From Rhodococcus wratislaviensis (GTDB taxonomy: Bacteria > Actinomycetota > Actinomycetes > Mycobacteriales > Mycobacteriaceae): 64,000 nucleotides of DNA. The position numbers were made by a program, and so were the translations under genes. The stretch covers positions 62,001-126,000 of the forward strand of contig NZ_UAUI01000029.1 of assembly GCF_900455735.1 (NCBI RefSeq). The letters are read 5' to 3'. This document shows positions 1-8,523 of the stretch, piece after piece. The first letter of the stretch is position 1. Every line of letters begins with the position of its first letter. Under the pieces are notes generated by a model. That model saw only the letters and a list, made by a program, of their open reading frames with translations. It searched no databases and was not told the DNA's origin.

Positions 1-30
1 GGGTCTCCGTACTCATCCGAGGAGCCACGA

Positions 31-825
31 ATGACTCGTCCAGTTCGCATCGGTGTCCAACTTCAGCCGCAGCACGCGCCCGATTACGGGATGATCCGCG
101 ACGCGGTGCTGCGGGCCGAGGACGCCGGCGTCGACATCGTCTTCAACTGGGATCACTTCTATCCGCTGTACGGCGACCCGGCCGGCGCGCACTTCGAGTG
201 CTGGACGATGCTCGGGGCGTTCGCCGAGCAGACGGAACGGGTGGAGATCGGCGCCCTCGTCACGTGCGCCGGCTACCGGAATCCGGACCTCCTCGCCGAC
301 ATGGCCCGGACGGTCGACCACATCAGCGGCGGACGGCTGATCCTGGGCATCGGCTCGGGCTGGTTCGAGCGCGACTACGACGAGTACGGCTACGAATTCG
401 GCACCGCGGGGTCGCGGCTGAACCTGCTCGCCGAATACCTTCCGCGGATCACCGCGCGGTTCGGCAAGCTGGAACCCGCACCCACCCGGCACATTCCGAT
501 CCTCATCGGCGGTGGCGGCGAGAAGAAGACGCTGCCGCTGGTCGGTCAATACGGCGATATCTGGCACAGCTTCAGCGACATGGACACGTACAAACGCAAG
601 TCGGGGATCCTCGCCGGGTACGCACGGGATGCCGGGCGCAGCCCCGACAGCATCCAGCACTCCACGTCGTGGCCGGGTGTCGACGACGCGGCAGCCCACG
701 TCGACGCCGGCGTCACCCTCTTCACCGTGGGTGTGGGCGGTCCGGACTACGACCTCGGCACCCTGAAGGAGGCCATCGCCTGGCGGGACGAGAACACCCC
801 GCCGCCGCTGTCGGGCCTGGCCTAG
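31..825 (+). CDS. LLM-class (luciferase-like) flavin/F420-dependent oxidoreductase
   Basis: 264 aa, a single luciferase-like TIM-barrel protein. The N-terminus begins a beta strand (IGVQLQPQ), followed by the 'WDHFYPLYG' loop and a mid-protein 'GRLILGIGSGWFERDYDEYG' segment typical of F420- or FMN-dependent LLM enzymes; 'IPILIGGGGEKKTLPL' resembles the cofactor phosphate-binding region. At 264 aa it is shorter than bacterial luciferases, as is usual for the small F420 subfamily. The ATG follows a GAGGAG ribosome site about 6 nt upstream. The gene is monocistronic in this window and its TAG stop forms the edge of a palindromic repeat (823-896) shared with the convergent thiolase. Substrate unknown; F420 rather than FMN is a family-based inference. 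Confidence 0.85.
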   Translation: MTRPVRIGVQLQPQHAPDYGMIRDAVLRAEDAGVDIVFNWDHFYPLYGDPAGAHFECWTMLGAFAEQTERVEIGALVTCAGYRNPDLLADMARTVDHISGGRLILGIGSGWFERDYDEYGYEFGTAGSRLNLLAEYLPRITARFGKLEPAPTRHIPILIGGGGEKKTLPLVGQYGDIWHSFSDMDTYKRKSGILAGYARDAGRSPDSIQHSTSWPGVDDAAAHVDAGVTLFTVGVGGPDYDLGTLKEAIAWRDENTPPPLSGLA

Positions 826-896
826 GTGCTTCGCACCCGTGCGTGGTTGACGAGTCCAGAGACTCGTTAACCACGCACGGGCGGCGGAGCCGCCTA
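823..896. repeat. Palindromic intergenic element, copy 1 (convergent genes)
   Basis: A 46-nt near-perfect hairpin (836-881: arms of 21 nt beginning CCCGTGCGTGGTT and ending ACGAGTC, loop CAGA, one G-T wobble). It is flanked by two small hairpins, GGTGC-TTC-GCACC (825-837) and GGCGGC-GGA-GCCGCC (880-894). The unit begins and ends with TAG stop codons of the two converging genes (823-825 on +, 894-896 read as TAG on -). Five further copies lie at 8453, 10823, 26708, 31643 and 34139. Probable bidirectional terminator. Confidence 0.9.
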
Positions 897-2108
897 CAGC
901 CGCTCGAGCACCATCGCCATGCCCTGTCCGCCTCCGACGCACATGGTTTCGAGGCCGAACTGCTTGTCGTGGGTGGTCAGGTTGTTCAGCAGGGTGGCGG
1001 TGATCCGGGCACCGGTCATGCCGAACGGGTGGCCGAGGGCGATCGCGCCGCCGGAGACGTTGAGCTTGTCCTCGTCGATGTTCAGCTCCCGCGCCGACCC
1101 GATCACCTGCACCGCGAACGCCTCGTTGATCTCGACGAGGTCGATGTCGGAGATGCCCAGTCCCGCGATCGCCAGGGCCCGCTTGGACGCCTCGATCGGG
1201 CCCAGCCCCATGATCTCCGGCGACAAACCGGACACCCCGGTGGACACGATCCGGGCCAGCGGGGTCAGTCCCAGCTCCTTGGCCTTGGTGTCGGACATGA
1301 TCACCAGGGCGGCGGCGCCGTCGTTGAGCGGGCACGCGTTGCCGGCGGTGACGGTGCCGTCCGGACGGAACACCGGCCTCAGCTGGCTGACGGCCTCGTA
1401 GGTGGTGCCGGCGCGGGGGCCGTCGTCCTTCGTCACGACGGTGCCGTCGGGCAGGGTCACCGGGGTGATCTCCCGTTCGAAGAAACCGTTGCCGATGGCC
1501 TCCTCGGCGCGGTTCTGCGAGCGCACCGCCCAGCGGTCCTGCTCCTCGCGGGTGATGCCGGTGATCTGCGCGACGTTCTCCGCGGTCTGGCCCATCGCGA
1601 TGTAGGTGTCGGGGACCAGCCCCTCCTGCCGCGGGTCGACCCACTGCCGGCCGCCCTGGGCGAGCTTCTCGGTGCGGGTCTGCGCGTCGGCGTACAGCGG
1701 GTTCTCGGTGTCGGGCAGCGAGTCGGAGTTGCCCGCGGTGAACCGGGACACGGTCTCGACGCCGGCGGAGATGAAGACGTCGCCCTCACCGGCCTTGATC
1801 GCGTGCAGAGCCATGCGGGTGGTCTGCAGCGACGACGAACAGTACCGGGTGATGGTGGTGCCGGGGATGAAGTCGTAGCCGAGCTGGACCGCGACGTTGC
1901 GGCCCATGTTGAAGCCCTGCTCGCCGCCGGGCAGGCCGCAGCCCAGGATGAGGTCGTTGATGTCGGTGGGGTCGAGTGCGGGCACCTTGTCGAGTGCCGC
2001 CTGGACCATCTGCGCGGCGAGGTCGTCGGGGCGCATGCCCTTGAGCGATCCCTTCATGGCGCGACCGATCGGGGAACGGGCGATGGAGACGATGACGGCC
2101 TCGGGCAT
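894..2108 (-). CDS. Acetyl-CoA C-acyltransferase (thiolase, FadA3-like)
   Basis: 404 aa, full-length thiolase. It cleaves 3-ketoacyl-CoA to acyl-CoA and acetyl-CoA in beta-oxidation. Nucleophile Cys90 lies in 'TRYCSSSLQTT'. The other active-site blocks are visible: 'EINEAFAVQ', 'GGAIALGHPFGMTGAR' and the C-terminal 'CVGGGQGMAMVLERL' with the second cysteine. The N-terminus 'MPEAVIVSIARSPIGRAMKG' resembles what I recall of mycobacterial FadA3, a thiolase linked to steroid/fatty-acid catabolism; that assignment is from memory. Start ATG with AGGAG 7 nt upstream. Transcribed divergently from an acyl-CoA synthetase across a 255-nt region holding a clear inverted repeat (2172-2185), so both units may share one repressor. 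Confidence 0.93.
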   Translation of the reverse strand: MPEAVIVSIARSPIGRAMKGSLKGMRPDDLAAQMVQAALDKVPALDPTDINDLILGCGLPGGEQGFNMGRNVAVQLGYDFIPGTTITRYCSSSLQTTRMALHAIKAGEGDVFISAGVETVSRFTAGNSDSLPDTENPLYADAQTRTEKLAQGGRQWVDPRQEGLVPDTYIAMGQTAENVAQITGITREEQDRWAVRSQNRAEEAIGNGFFEREITPVTLPDGTVVTKDDGPRAGTTYEAVSQLRPVFRPDGTVTAGNACPLNDGAAALVIMSDTKAKELGLTPLARIVSTGVSGLSPEIMGLGPIEASKRALAIAGLGISDIDLVEINEAFAVQVIGSARELNIDEDKLNVSGGAIALGHPFGMTGARITATLLNNLTTHDKQFGLETMCVGGGQGMAMVLERL

Positions 2109-2171
2109 GAGTAACTCCTACCGATTGACGTGGTGGACGGCAGTCGGTGCGGACCTGCAGCCCCTCAGTTC

Positions 2172-2204
2172 TAAGCAAGTGCTTATTTTCTAAGCGTTTG
2201 CATA
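2172..2204. promoter_or_regulatory. Inverted-repeat operator in divergent thiolase/acyl-CoA synthetase promoter
   Basis: TAAGCA-AG-TGCTTA (2172-2185) is a perfect inverted repeat, followed by a degenerate second copy TAAGCGTTTGCATA (2191-2204). The first site differs at one informative position from the KstR2-type motif AnCAAGnnCTTGnT as I remember it. It lies 64 nt upstream of the thiolase start and about 180 nt upstream of the acyl-CoA synthetase. The rest of the 2109-2363 gap shows no ORF. A TetR-family regulator of lipid or steroid catabolism is the natural candidate; none is encoded next to it. Confidence 0.6.
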
Positions 2205-2363
2205 TATTGACCACGCCCGCGGCGCGGTGTCAACCCCCGGACGGTCGCGATTGTGCTCAACCGACAACGAACCGCCCGAACTCGAGCCCCCGAGGCCGTT
2301 TCTTGCACGAAAGCCCGTCGATAGTGTTGTGGATCACACCACAACGAAAGGGCGGACGAAATC

Positions 2364-3830
2364 GTGTCGCACATCGGCTATTTCGCTTGGAACCTCGCCA
2401 CAGAGCGTTCGGACGCGCCGTGCCTGCGCGATGACCGACTCGAACTGACGTACCGGCAGTTCGCGGACCGGGTCGATGCCTTCGCCGCGCAGCTGTCCGA
2501 GAACGGTGTCGGACGGGGCGACGTCGTCGCGATCATGCTGCCGAACCGGGCGGAACTGCTCATCGCCCTGATGGCTGCCTGGCGAATCGGTGCGGCCGCG
2601 ACGCCGGTCAATCCCACTTTCACCGCGAGCGAGGCGGACTATCAGATCGGCGACGCCACAGCGGTTCTCGTCGTCAATGAGGGACCCGACGCACCGACCG
2701 GCGGTCGTCCGGCGATCGCCGTCGACGACATGGCCACCATCCCCGATCCCGCCTGGGAACCGGGCATCACCGCCGGCGGAGACGACCTCGCCCTGCTGAT
2801 CTACACGTCCGGGTCGACCGGTCGCCCCAAGGGCGTCATGCTCACCCACGACAACCTGCAGTTCATGAGCGTGTCGATGGTGCAGCACTTCTCGTTGACC
2901 GCCGACGACCACTGCCTCCTGATCCTGCCGCTGTTCCATGTCAACGCGATCTGCGTCAGCTTCCTGGCCCCGATACTCGCCGGCGGCCAGTTGAGCGTCA
3001 CCGGACGTTTCTCGCCGGCGCGGTTCTTCGGCGACGTCGCCCGCCTGCGCCCGACGTACTTCTCCGCGGTACCGACCATCTACGCCCTTCTGGTCTCGCA
3101 GGACACCGTCGGCGACACCTCCTCGCTGCGCTTCGCGGTCTGCGGGGCCGCCCCGATCTCGAAGGAACTCCTCGACCGCGCCGAACAGCGTTTCGGACTC
3201 GTCATCGTCGAGGGCTACGGGCTGACCGAGGGCACGTGCGCGTCCGCGTGCAATCCGCCTGCCGGTGTTCGCAAACCGGGCACCGTCGGCCCCGCGCTGC
3301 CGGGTCAGACCATCGCGATCGTCGACGAGTCCGGGACACCGGTCCCGGCGGGGACGGTCGGCGAGGTGGTGATCCGGGGCGCGAACGTGATGCGCGGTTA
3401 CCTCGGCCGCCCCGAGGAAACGGAACGCACCGTCGTCGACGGCTGGTTGCACACCGGCGACGTCGGCCGACTCGACGAGGACGGCTACCTCACCCTCGTC
3501 GACCGCATCAAGGACATGATCATCCGCGGCGGGGAGAACATTTACCCCAAGGAGATCGAGAACGCCCTCGCCACGCACGACGACGTCCTCGAGTCGGCCG
3601 TGATCGGAGCCCCGCACGACGTGTACGGCGAGGTGCCGGTCGCGTACGTGGTCACGTACCCGGACACCACCGTCACCCACGACGTCCTGGCCGAGCACCT
3701 GACAAGCCGACTCACGAAAGTCAAACTGCCGGTTGCCATTCACATCGTCGACGCGCTGCCCCGCAACCCCGTCGGCAAGATCGACAAGCCGGGACTGCGG
3801 AGCCGGCATCGGCCTGCCGCCGTCAGCTGA
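2364..3830 (+). CDS. AMP-forming acyl-CoA synthetase
   Basis: 488 aa, class I adenylate-forming ligase that would activate a carboxylic acid to its CoA thioester. The P-loop-like A3 motif 'IYTSGSTGRPKGVMLTH' is near residue 147, A5 'GYGLTEGT' near 277, A7/A8 'LHTGDVGRLDEDGYLTLVDRIKDMIIRGGENIYP' in the hinge region, and the catalytic A10 lysine is in 'PRNPVGKIDKP'. GTG start with GAAAGG about 12 nt upstream. First gene of a four-gene co-directional run ending at 8455 (DUF3556 protein, flavoprotein, PucR regulator); the 64-nt gap to the next gene allows co-transcription. Natural acid not predictable; chain length is moderate (medium or aromatic acids are possible). Confidence 0.93.
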   Translation: MSHIGYFAWNLATERSDAPCLRDDRLELTYRQFADRVDAFAAQLSENGVGRGDVVAIMLPNRAELLIALMAAWRIGAAATPVNPTFTASEADYQIGDATAVLVVNEGPDAPTGGRPAIAVDDMATIPDPAWEPGITAGGDDLALLIYTSGSTGRPKGVMLTHDNLQFMSVSMVQHFSLTADDHCLLILPLFHVNAICVSFLAPILAGGQLSVTGRFSPARFFGDVARLRPTYFSAVPTIYALLVSQDTVGDTSSLRFAVCGAAPISKELLDRAEQRFGLVIVEGYGLTEGTCASACNPPAGVRKPGTVGPALPGQTIAIVDESGTPVPAGTVGEVVIRGANVMRGYLGRPEETERTVVDGWLHTGDVGRLDEDGYLTLVDRIKDMIIRGGENIYPKEIENALATHDDVLESAVIGAPHDVYGEVPVAYVVTYPDTTVTHDVLAEHLTSRLTKVKLPVAIHIVDALPRNPVGKIDKPGLRSRHRPAAVS

Positions 3831-3894
3831 TCCAGTAGAACTCCACACCTCGGGACGCACCCGAGGCGATGCCCCCTACCCTCAGGAGCCTCCC

Positions 3895-5715
3895 ATGGGA
3901 TTCAAGACCGGGAACTTCCCCGAAGTCGACCCCGCCACCTTCCTCGACCTTCCGTTCCGCGACCGCCTGCGCGCCATGTCGACCCATTGGGTCGACTACG
4001 GCTTCGGAACCCCGAAGATGGTGCACACCATCTACATTCTGAAACTGCTCGTCCTCTACCTCGGTATCGGGCTGTCGCTCGCGACGTTCACGTCCGGCCT
4101 GAACGTCCTCGACGTCGGCGCCTGGTGGAACCAGCCGATCGTCTACCAGAAGCTGATCCTGTGGACAGTCCTGCTCGAATCGGTGGGTCTCGCCGGTTCG
4201 TGGGGTCCGCTCGCCGGCCACTTCAAGCCGATGACCGGCGGCATCCTGTACTGGCTGCGCCCCGGGACCATCAGGCTCCCACCGTGGCCGGGGAAGGTGC
4301 CGTTCACCTCGGGCGACACCCGCACCGTCGGCGACGTCCTGATCTACGCGGCGTTACTGCTCAACATCATTGTGGCGCTGATACTTCCGGGAGTACACAC
4401 GTCGTCGATCGACGCTGCCATCACCGACAACTCCGGACTCGTCCGCCCCGCCGTGCTGTTTCCCCTCATCGCGCTGCTGGTGCTGATCGGTCTGCGCGAC
4501 AAGGTCATCTTCATCGCGGCCCGCAGCGAGCAGTACCTGCCCGCGATCGTCTTCTTCGGGGTCCTTCCGTTCGTGGACATGATCATCGCGCTGAAGCTGC
4601 TGATCGTCTCGGTGTGGGTCGGGGCGGGCGTCTCCAAGCTCGGCCACCACTTCTCGATGGTGGTGCCGCCGATGCTGTCCAACACCCCGTGGATGCCGTT
4701 CAAGAAGATCAAGCGCGCCCACTACCGCAACTTCCCCGAGGACCTGCGGCCGTCGATCGTCGCCGGTGGTGTCGCCCACGTGCTCGGGACTGTCGTGGAA
4801 GTGGTGACCCCGCTGGTGCTGCTGTTCTCCACAAATCGCACGCTGACCCTGCTCGCGGTGGCGTTGATGGTGGCGTTCCACCTGTTCATCCTGTCCACGT
4901 TCCCGCTGGCGGTGCCGCTCGAGTGGAACCTGCTCTTCGCCTACGCGTCGATCTTCCTGTTCCTCGGATTCCCCGCCTGGGACGGGTACGGCGTCGCCGA
5001 CATGTCCTCGGTGTGGCTGACCGCGGTGATCGTCGCCGCCCTGGTGTTCTTCCCGATCCTCGGCAACCTGCGCCCCGACCTCGTCTCGTTCCTGCCGTCG
5101 ATGCGTCAGTACGCCGGCAACTGGGCGTCCGCCACCTGGGCCTTCGCCCCGGGTGCGGAGGAGAAGCTCGACGAGCACATCATCCGTCCCACCAAGAACA
5201 CGCGCACCCAGCTGCTGGCCACCTACCCGCCCGAGGTCGCGGACGTGGTGATGCACCAGTTGCTCGGCTGGCGGTCGATGCACAGCCAGGGGCGGGCGTT
5301 GTTCTCGCTGATGATGCGCCACCTCGGCGACGACATCGACACCTACTCGCTGCGTGAGGCCGAGTTCAGCTGCAACTCGCTGGTGGCGTTCAACTTCGGT
5401 GACGGCCATCTGCACAACGAGTTCCTGATCGCCGCACTCCAGCGGCGCTGCAACTTCGCGCCCGGCGAGTTCGTCGTCGCCTGGATCGAATCGCAGCCCA
5501 TCCACAGGGGCACTCAGCAGTACAAGGTGATCGACGCGGCCCTCGGTGTCATCGAGCGGGGAACGTACAAGGTGTCCGACGCGATCGACGAGCAGCCGTG
5601 GCTGCCGAACGGTCCCATTCCGTTCGACGTGCAGTGGACACTGGAACGTGACGGCTCGAACGTGCGAACGCGGGAGGCGAAGATGCAGGAGACAGATCTG
5701 GTGGTGCGGCCGTGA
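3895..5715 (+). CDS. DUF3556-type multi-pass membrane protein
   Basis: 606 aa. The ATG at 3895 is chosen because AGGAG sits just upstream and the family-like N-terminus 'MGFKTGNFPEVDPATFLDLP' starts there; longer upstream frames are not supported. The first about 370 residues contain at least eight hydrophobic segments (for example 'IYILKLLVLYLGIGLSLATF', 'VIFIAARSEQYLPAIVFFGVL', 'LLALLMVAFHLFILSTFPLA'-like region). The C-terminal about 200 residues are soluble and rich in charged residues. I place it in DUF3556, an actinobacterial family without assigned function. It overlaps the next flavoprotein gene by 4 nt (GTGA), so the two are translationally coupled; a membrane partner for a lipid-modifying oxidoreductase is an inference. 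Confidence 0.8.
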   Translation: MGFKTGNFPEVDPATFLDLPFRDRLRAMSTHWVDYGFGTPKMVHTIYILKLLVLYLGIGLSLATFTSGLNVLDVGAWWNQPIVYQKLILWTVLLESVGLAGSWGPLAGHFKPMTGGILYWLRPGTIRLPPWPGKVPFTSGDTRTVGDVLIYAALLLNIIVALILPGVHTSSIDAAITDNSGLVRPAVLFPLIALLVLIGLRDKVIFIAARSEQYLPAIVFFGVLPFVDMIIALKLLIVSVWVGAGVSKLGHHFSMVVPPMLSNTPWMPFKKIKRAHYRNFPEDLRPSIVAGGVAHVLGTVVEVVTPLVLLFSTNRTLTLLAVALMVAFHLFILSTFPLAVPLEWNLLFAYASIFLFLGFPAWDGYGVADMSSVWLTAVIVAALVFFPILGNLRPDLVSFLPSMRQYAGNWASATWAFAPGAEEKLDEHIIRPTKNTRTQLLATYPPEVADVVMHQLLGWRSMHSQGRALFSLMMRHLGDDIDTYSLREAEFSCNSLVAFNFGDGHLHNEFLIAALQRRCNFAPGEFVVAWIESQPIHRGTQQYKVIDAALGVIERGTYKVSDAIDEQPWLPNGPIPFDVQWTLERDGSNVRTREAKMQETDLVVRP

Positions 5716-7145
5716 CCACCGCAGTCGTCGTCGGCAGCGGGCCCAACGGGCTCGCTGCCGCGGTCCACCTCGCCCGGCACGGCGTCGACGTCCAGGTCCT
5801 CGAGGCCGCCGACACCATCGGCGGCGGCACCCGCTCCGGCGAACTCACCGTCCCCGGCCTGCTGCACGACGAGTGCTCGGCGTTCCACCCGATGGGCGCC
5901 GGATCGCCGTACCTGCAGACCCTCGACCTCGACCGATACGGCTTGACGTGGAAGTGGCCGGAGATCGACTGCGCCCACCCCCTCGACTCCGGTGAGGCGG
6001 GGTTGCTGCACCGGTCGGTCGCGGCCACCGCCGCCGGACTCGGCGAGGACGGCGGGCGCTGGCAGCGCATGTTCGGCGGGCTCGCCGACGGCTTCGACGA
6101 CCTCGCCGCCGACCTGATGCGTCCGATCGCGAACGTGCCCCGGCACCCGCTGAAGCTCGCGAGCTTCGGGCCCCGAGCCCTCCTGCCTGCCGCCGTCACG
6201 GCCCGCTGGTGGCGCACCGACAAGGCCCGCGCACTGTTCGGCGGTGCCGCCGCGCACGCCTATTACCGCTTGGACCGGCCCGCGACATCGGCGGTCGGCA
6301 TGATGATCGTCGCCGCCGGTCACCGCTACGGCTGGCCGGTCGCCGAGGGCGGATCGCAGTCGATCACCGGTGCACTGGCGGCCATGCTCACCGACCGGGG
6401 TGGCAAGATCACGACCGGTGTCCACGTCCGCGAGTGGAACGAACTCCCGACCGCCGACGTCGTCCTGCTGGACGTCGCGCCGTCCGCCGCGCTCGGCATC
6501 CTGGGCACTCGCCTGCCCGGCCGGGTGGCCCGCGCGTACCGGCGGTTCAAGCACGCGCCCGCCGCGTTCAAGGTCGACTTCGCGATCGAGGGCGGGGTGC
6601 CCTGGGCCGATCCCGACTGCGGACGCGCCGGGACCGTCCACCTGGGTGGCACTTTCGCCGAGATCGCGGCCGCCGAACGCGACGTCGCATCCGCGCGGAT
6701 GCCGCAGCGGCCATTCGTCCTCGTCGGCCAGCAGTATGTCGCCGACCCCGGACGATCGAACGGAAATCTGCATCCGCTGTACGCATACGCCCATGTCCCG
6801 CACGGCTACACGGGAGACGCGACGGAGGCGATCACCGCGCAGATCGAACGATTCGCGCCCGGGTTCCGGGACCGCATCGTCGCCACGGTCAGCAGCGGAC
6901 CGGCGCGACTGGCCGCGTCGAATCCCAATTACATCGGCGGTGACATCATCGGCGGCGCCAACACCGAGACCCAGGTGGTGCTGCGGCCGCGCATCGCCCT
7001 CGACCCGTACAGCACCGGGATCCCCGGCACGTACCTGTGCTCGGCATCGACGCCGCCCGGCGCCGGGGCACACGGCATGTGTGGGTACAACGCGGCGCAA
7101 TCGGCCCTGCGCTTTCTGCGACGAGGCGGAGGGGACGTGCTGTGA
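5712..7145 (+). CDS. Phytoene-desaturase-like FAD-dependent oxidoreductase
   Basis: 477 aa. The N-terminal dinucleotide-binding fold 'VVVGSGPNGLAAAVHLARHG' (GxGxxG) is followed by 'VLEAADTIGGGTRSGE', the second FAD-binding signature of the phytoene desaturase/PYROXD2-like group. The C-terminal 'YLCSASTPPGAGAHGMCGYNAA' is the matching FAD-contact motif of that family. GTG start overlapping the stop of the DUF3556 gene; it in turn overlaps the downstream PucR gene. Role unknown: related proteins act on polyenes or fatty-acyl chains, but nothing here identifies carotenoid synthesis genes. Operon context with an acyl-CoA synthetase suggests an acyl substrate. Confidence 0.88.
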   Translation: MTTAVVVGSGPNGLAAAVHLARHGVDVQVLEAADTIGGGTRSGELTVPGLLHDECSAFHPMGAGSPYLQTLDLDRYGLTWKWPEIDCAHPLDSGEAGLLHRSVAATAAGLGEDGGRWQRMFGGLADGFDDLAADLMRPIANVPRHPLKLASFGPRALLPAAVTARWWRTDKARALFGGAAAHAYYRLDRPATSAVGMMIVAAGHRYGWPVAEGGSQSITGALAAMLTDRGGKITTGVHVREWNELPTADVVLLDVAPSAALGILGTRLPGRVARAYRRFKHAPAAFKVDFAIEGGVPWADPDCGRAGTVHLGGTFAEIAAAERDVASARMPQRPFVLVGQQYVADPGRSNGNLHPLYAYAHVPHGYTGDATEAITAQIERFAPGFRDRIVATVSSGPARLAASNPNYIGGDIIGGANTETQVVLRPRIALDPYSTGIPGTYLCSASTPPGAGAHGMCGYNAAQSALRFLRRGGGDVL

Positions 7146-8455
7146 GCAGTCCCGCCCCCGGCGACCGCGGCGCCGGTGCCAGGCGTCGCATGGCGCGGGT
7201 GCCCGCGATGGCGGAGGCCGAGGTCCTCGACATCGTCGCAGGCATCGCCCGGAAACTCGATGCGCGGCAGGCGGAGATCACCCGCACGATGAGCGCGCTG
7301 CTCGCGCACGAGATCGACCAACTCGACGAAGACCCGCAACTCGTCGAACTGCTCGAGGCCAGCGTGAACGGCAACGTCTCGACGATCGTGCACGTCCTCG
7401 CCAACGACATTCCCGTCGATCACCTGCAGCCCACCACGGCCGCCGTGGAGTACGCGCTGCGGCTGGCGCAACGCGACGTGTCGTCGAACTCGCTGGTCCG
7501 GGCCTACCACATGGGCCAGGACGACCTGATCAAGATCTGCTACGACGAGGTCAGCTCACTCCAATTGTCCGGACCGCTGACCCTCGCTGTGCTCAAACAC
7601 ATTTCGGAGGTCGTGTACAGCTACATCGACTGGATCACGCTGTACGTGTTCGACGCCTACGAGCAGGAACGACGGCGATGGCTGGGTGCCCGCGGCAACG
7701 TCCACTCGTCGACCATCCACACCCTCCTCACCGGAACGGGCAACGACGGGTCCGCATTCGAGGCCGAGACGCACTACCGGCTCGAGCAGACGCACGTCGC
7801 GATGATCCTGTGGTCCACCGGTCCCGACACCGAGGCGAGCCTCAACACCCTCGACCACTACGTGCGGGACCTTGCCCGCCACCTCGCCACCGACTCCGCA
7901 CCCATCGTCACCGCCATCGACCGCCGAACACTGTGGGCCTGGCTCCCTTTCGGTCGCCGGAAACCCGTCCTCGACACCACCGAACTCGCCGCGGCCCTGC
8001 CCGCGAACCCGGGAATCCGGACCGCGATCGGACTACCTGCGACCGGGGTCGCGGGATTCCGGCGATCGCACGAGCAGGCCCGCGCCGCCTACTCGGTCGC
8101 CACCGTGCCCAACACCCCGGCCCGGCCGATCGTCGGCTTCGGCGACCGCGGTGTAGCCGTCGTCTCGCTCCTCGCCGAGAACCTGGACTCCACCCGTGCC
8201 TGGGTGTGGGAGGTCCTCGGCCCACTCGCGGAGAACACCGACCAGGCCGCGACACTGCGGACCACGCTCAGCACCTACTTCGCGACCGGCGAAAGCCACC
8301 TCCACACCGCCCAGCAGATGAACCTGCACCGCAACACCGTCAAATACCGCATCACCAAGGCACTCGGCGACCCCGCCACGGGCACGCACAGCAAGCTGGA
8401 TCTCGCTCTCGCCCTGCAGGTGTGCGAGTTCCTGGGTCCGACGGTGCTGAAGTAG
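7142..8455 (+). CDS. PucR-family transcriptional regulator (C-terminal HTH)
   Basis: 437 aa with GTG start at 7142, overlapping the upstream stop in GTGA fashion; an upstream start at 7037 would bury 35 codons in the flavoprotein gene. The last about 60 residues form the PucR-type helix-turn-helix: 'LSTYFATGESHLHTAQQMNLHRNTVKYRITK'. The middle region resembles the GGDEF-like/CdaR sensor part of this family ('HVAMILWSTG'). Being last in the acyl-CoA synthetase/DUF3556/flavoprotein run, it probably regulates that operon. Its TAG stop (8453-8455) coincides with the edge of palindromic repeat copy 2. Confidence 0.88.
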   Translation: MSSPAPGDRGAGARRRMARVPAMAEAEVLDIVAGIARKLDARQAEITRTMSALLAHEIDQLDEDPQLVELLEASVNGNVSTIVHVLANDIPVDHLQPTTAAVEYALRLAQRDVSSNSLVRAYHMGQDDLIKICYDEVSSLQLSGPLTLAVLKHISEVVYSYIDWITLYVFDAYEQERRRWLGARGNVHSSTIHTLLTGTGNDGSAFEAETHYRLEQTHVAMILWSTGPDTEASLNTLDHYVRDLARHLATDSAPIVTAIDRRTLWAWLPFGRRKPVLDTTELAAALPANPGIRTAIGLPATGVAGFRRSHEQARAAYSVATVPNTPARPIVGFGDRGVAVVSLLAENLDSTRAWVWEVLGPLAENTDQAATLRTTLSTYFATGESHLHTAQQMNLHRNTVKYRITKALGDPATGTHSKLDLALALQVCEFLGPTVLK

Positions 8456-8523
8456 GCGCTTCGCGCCTGTGCGTGGTTGACGAGTCTCTGGACTCCTTAA
8501 CCACGCACGGGCGGCGGAGCCGC
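8453..8523. repeat. Palindromic intergenic element, copy 2 (convergent genes)
   Basis: Left mini-hairpin GGCGC-TTC-GCGCC (8455-8467), central about 46-nt palindrome (8466-8511, loop TCTG, one internal C/G mismatch pair), right hairpin GGCGGC-GGA-GCCGC(G). The minus-strand MocR gene ends inside it: its TAA (8497-8499) and last codons (Ala-Ala-Pro-Pro-Pro-Val-Arg-Gly) are repeat sequence, while the plus-strand PucR gene stops at its left edge. Confidence 0.9.

Noticed and set aside
13..1644. 543-codon minus-strand frame at the left edge, and several similar 300-700-codon frames elsewhere
   Set aside because: Arg/Pro/Gly/His-rich shadow translations of the real genes without ribosome sites or family motifs.
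2191..2204. TAAGCGTTTGCATA as another member of the LacI-site family
   Set aside because: Only a partial match, 46 kb from the LacI gene, and better explained as a degenerate second copy of the adjacent TAAGCA-AG-TGCTTA repeat.
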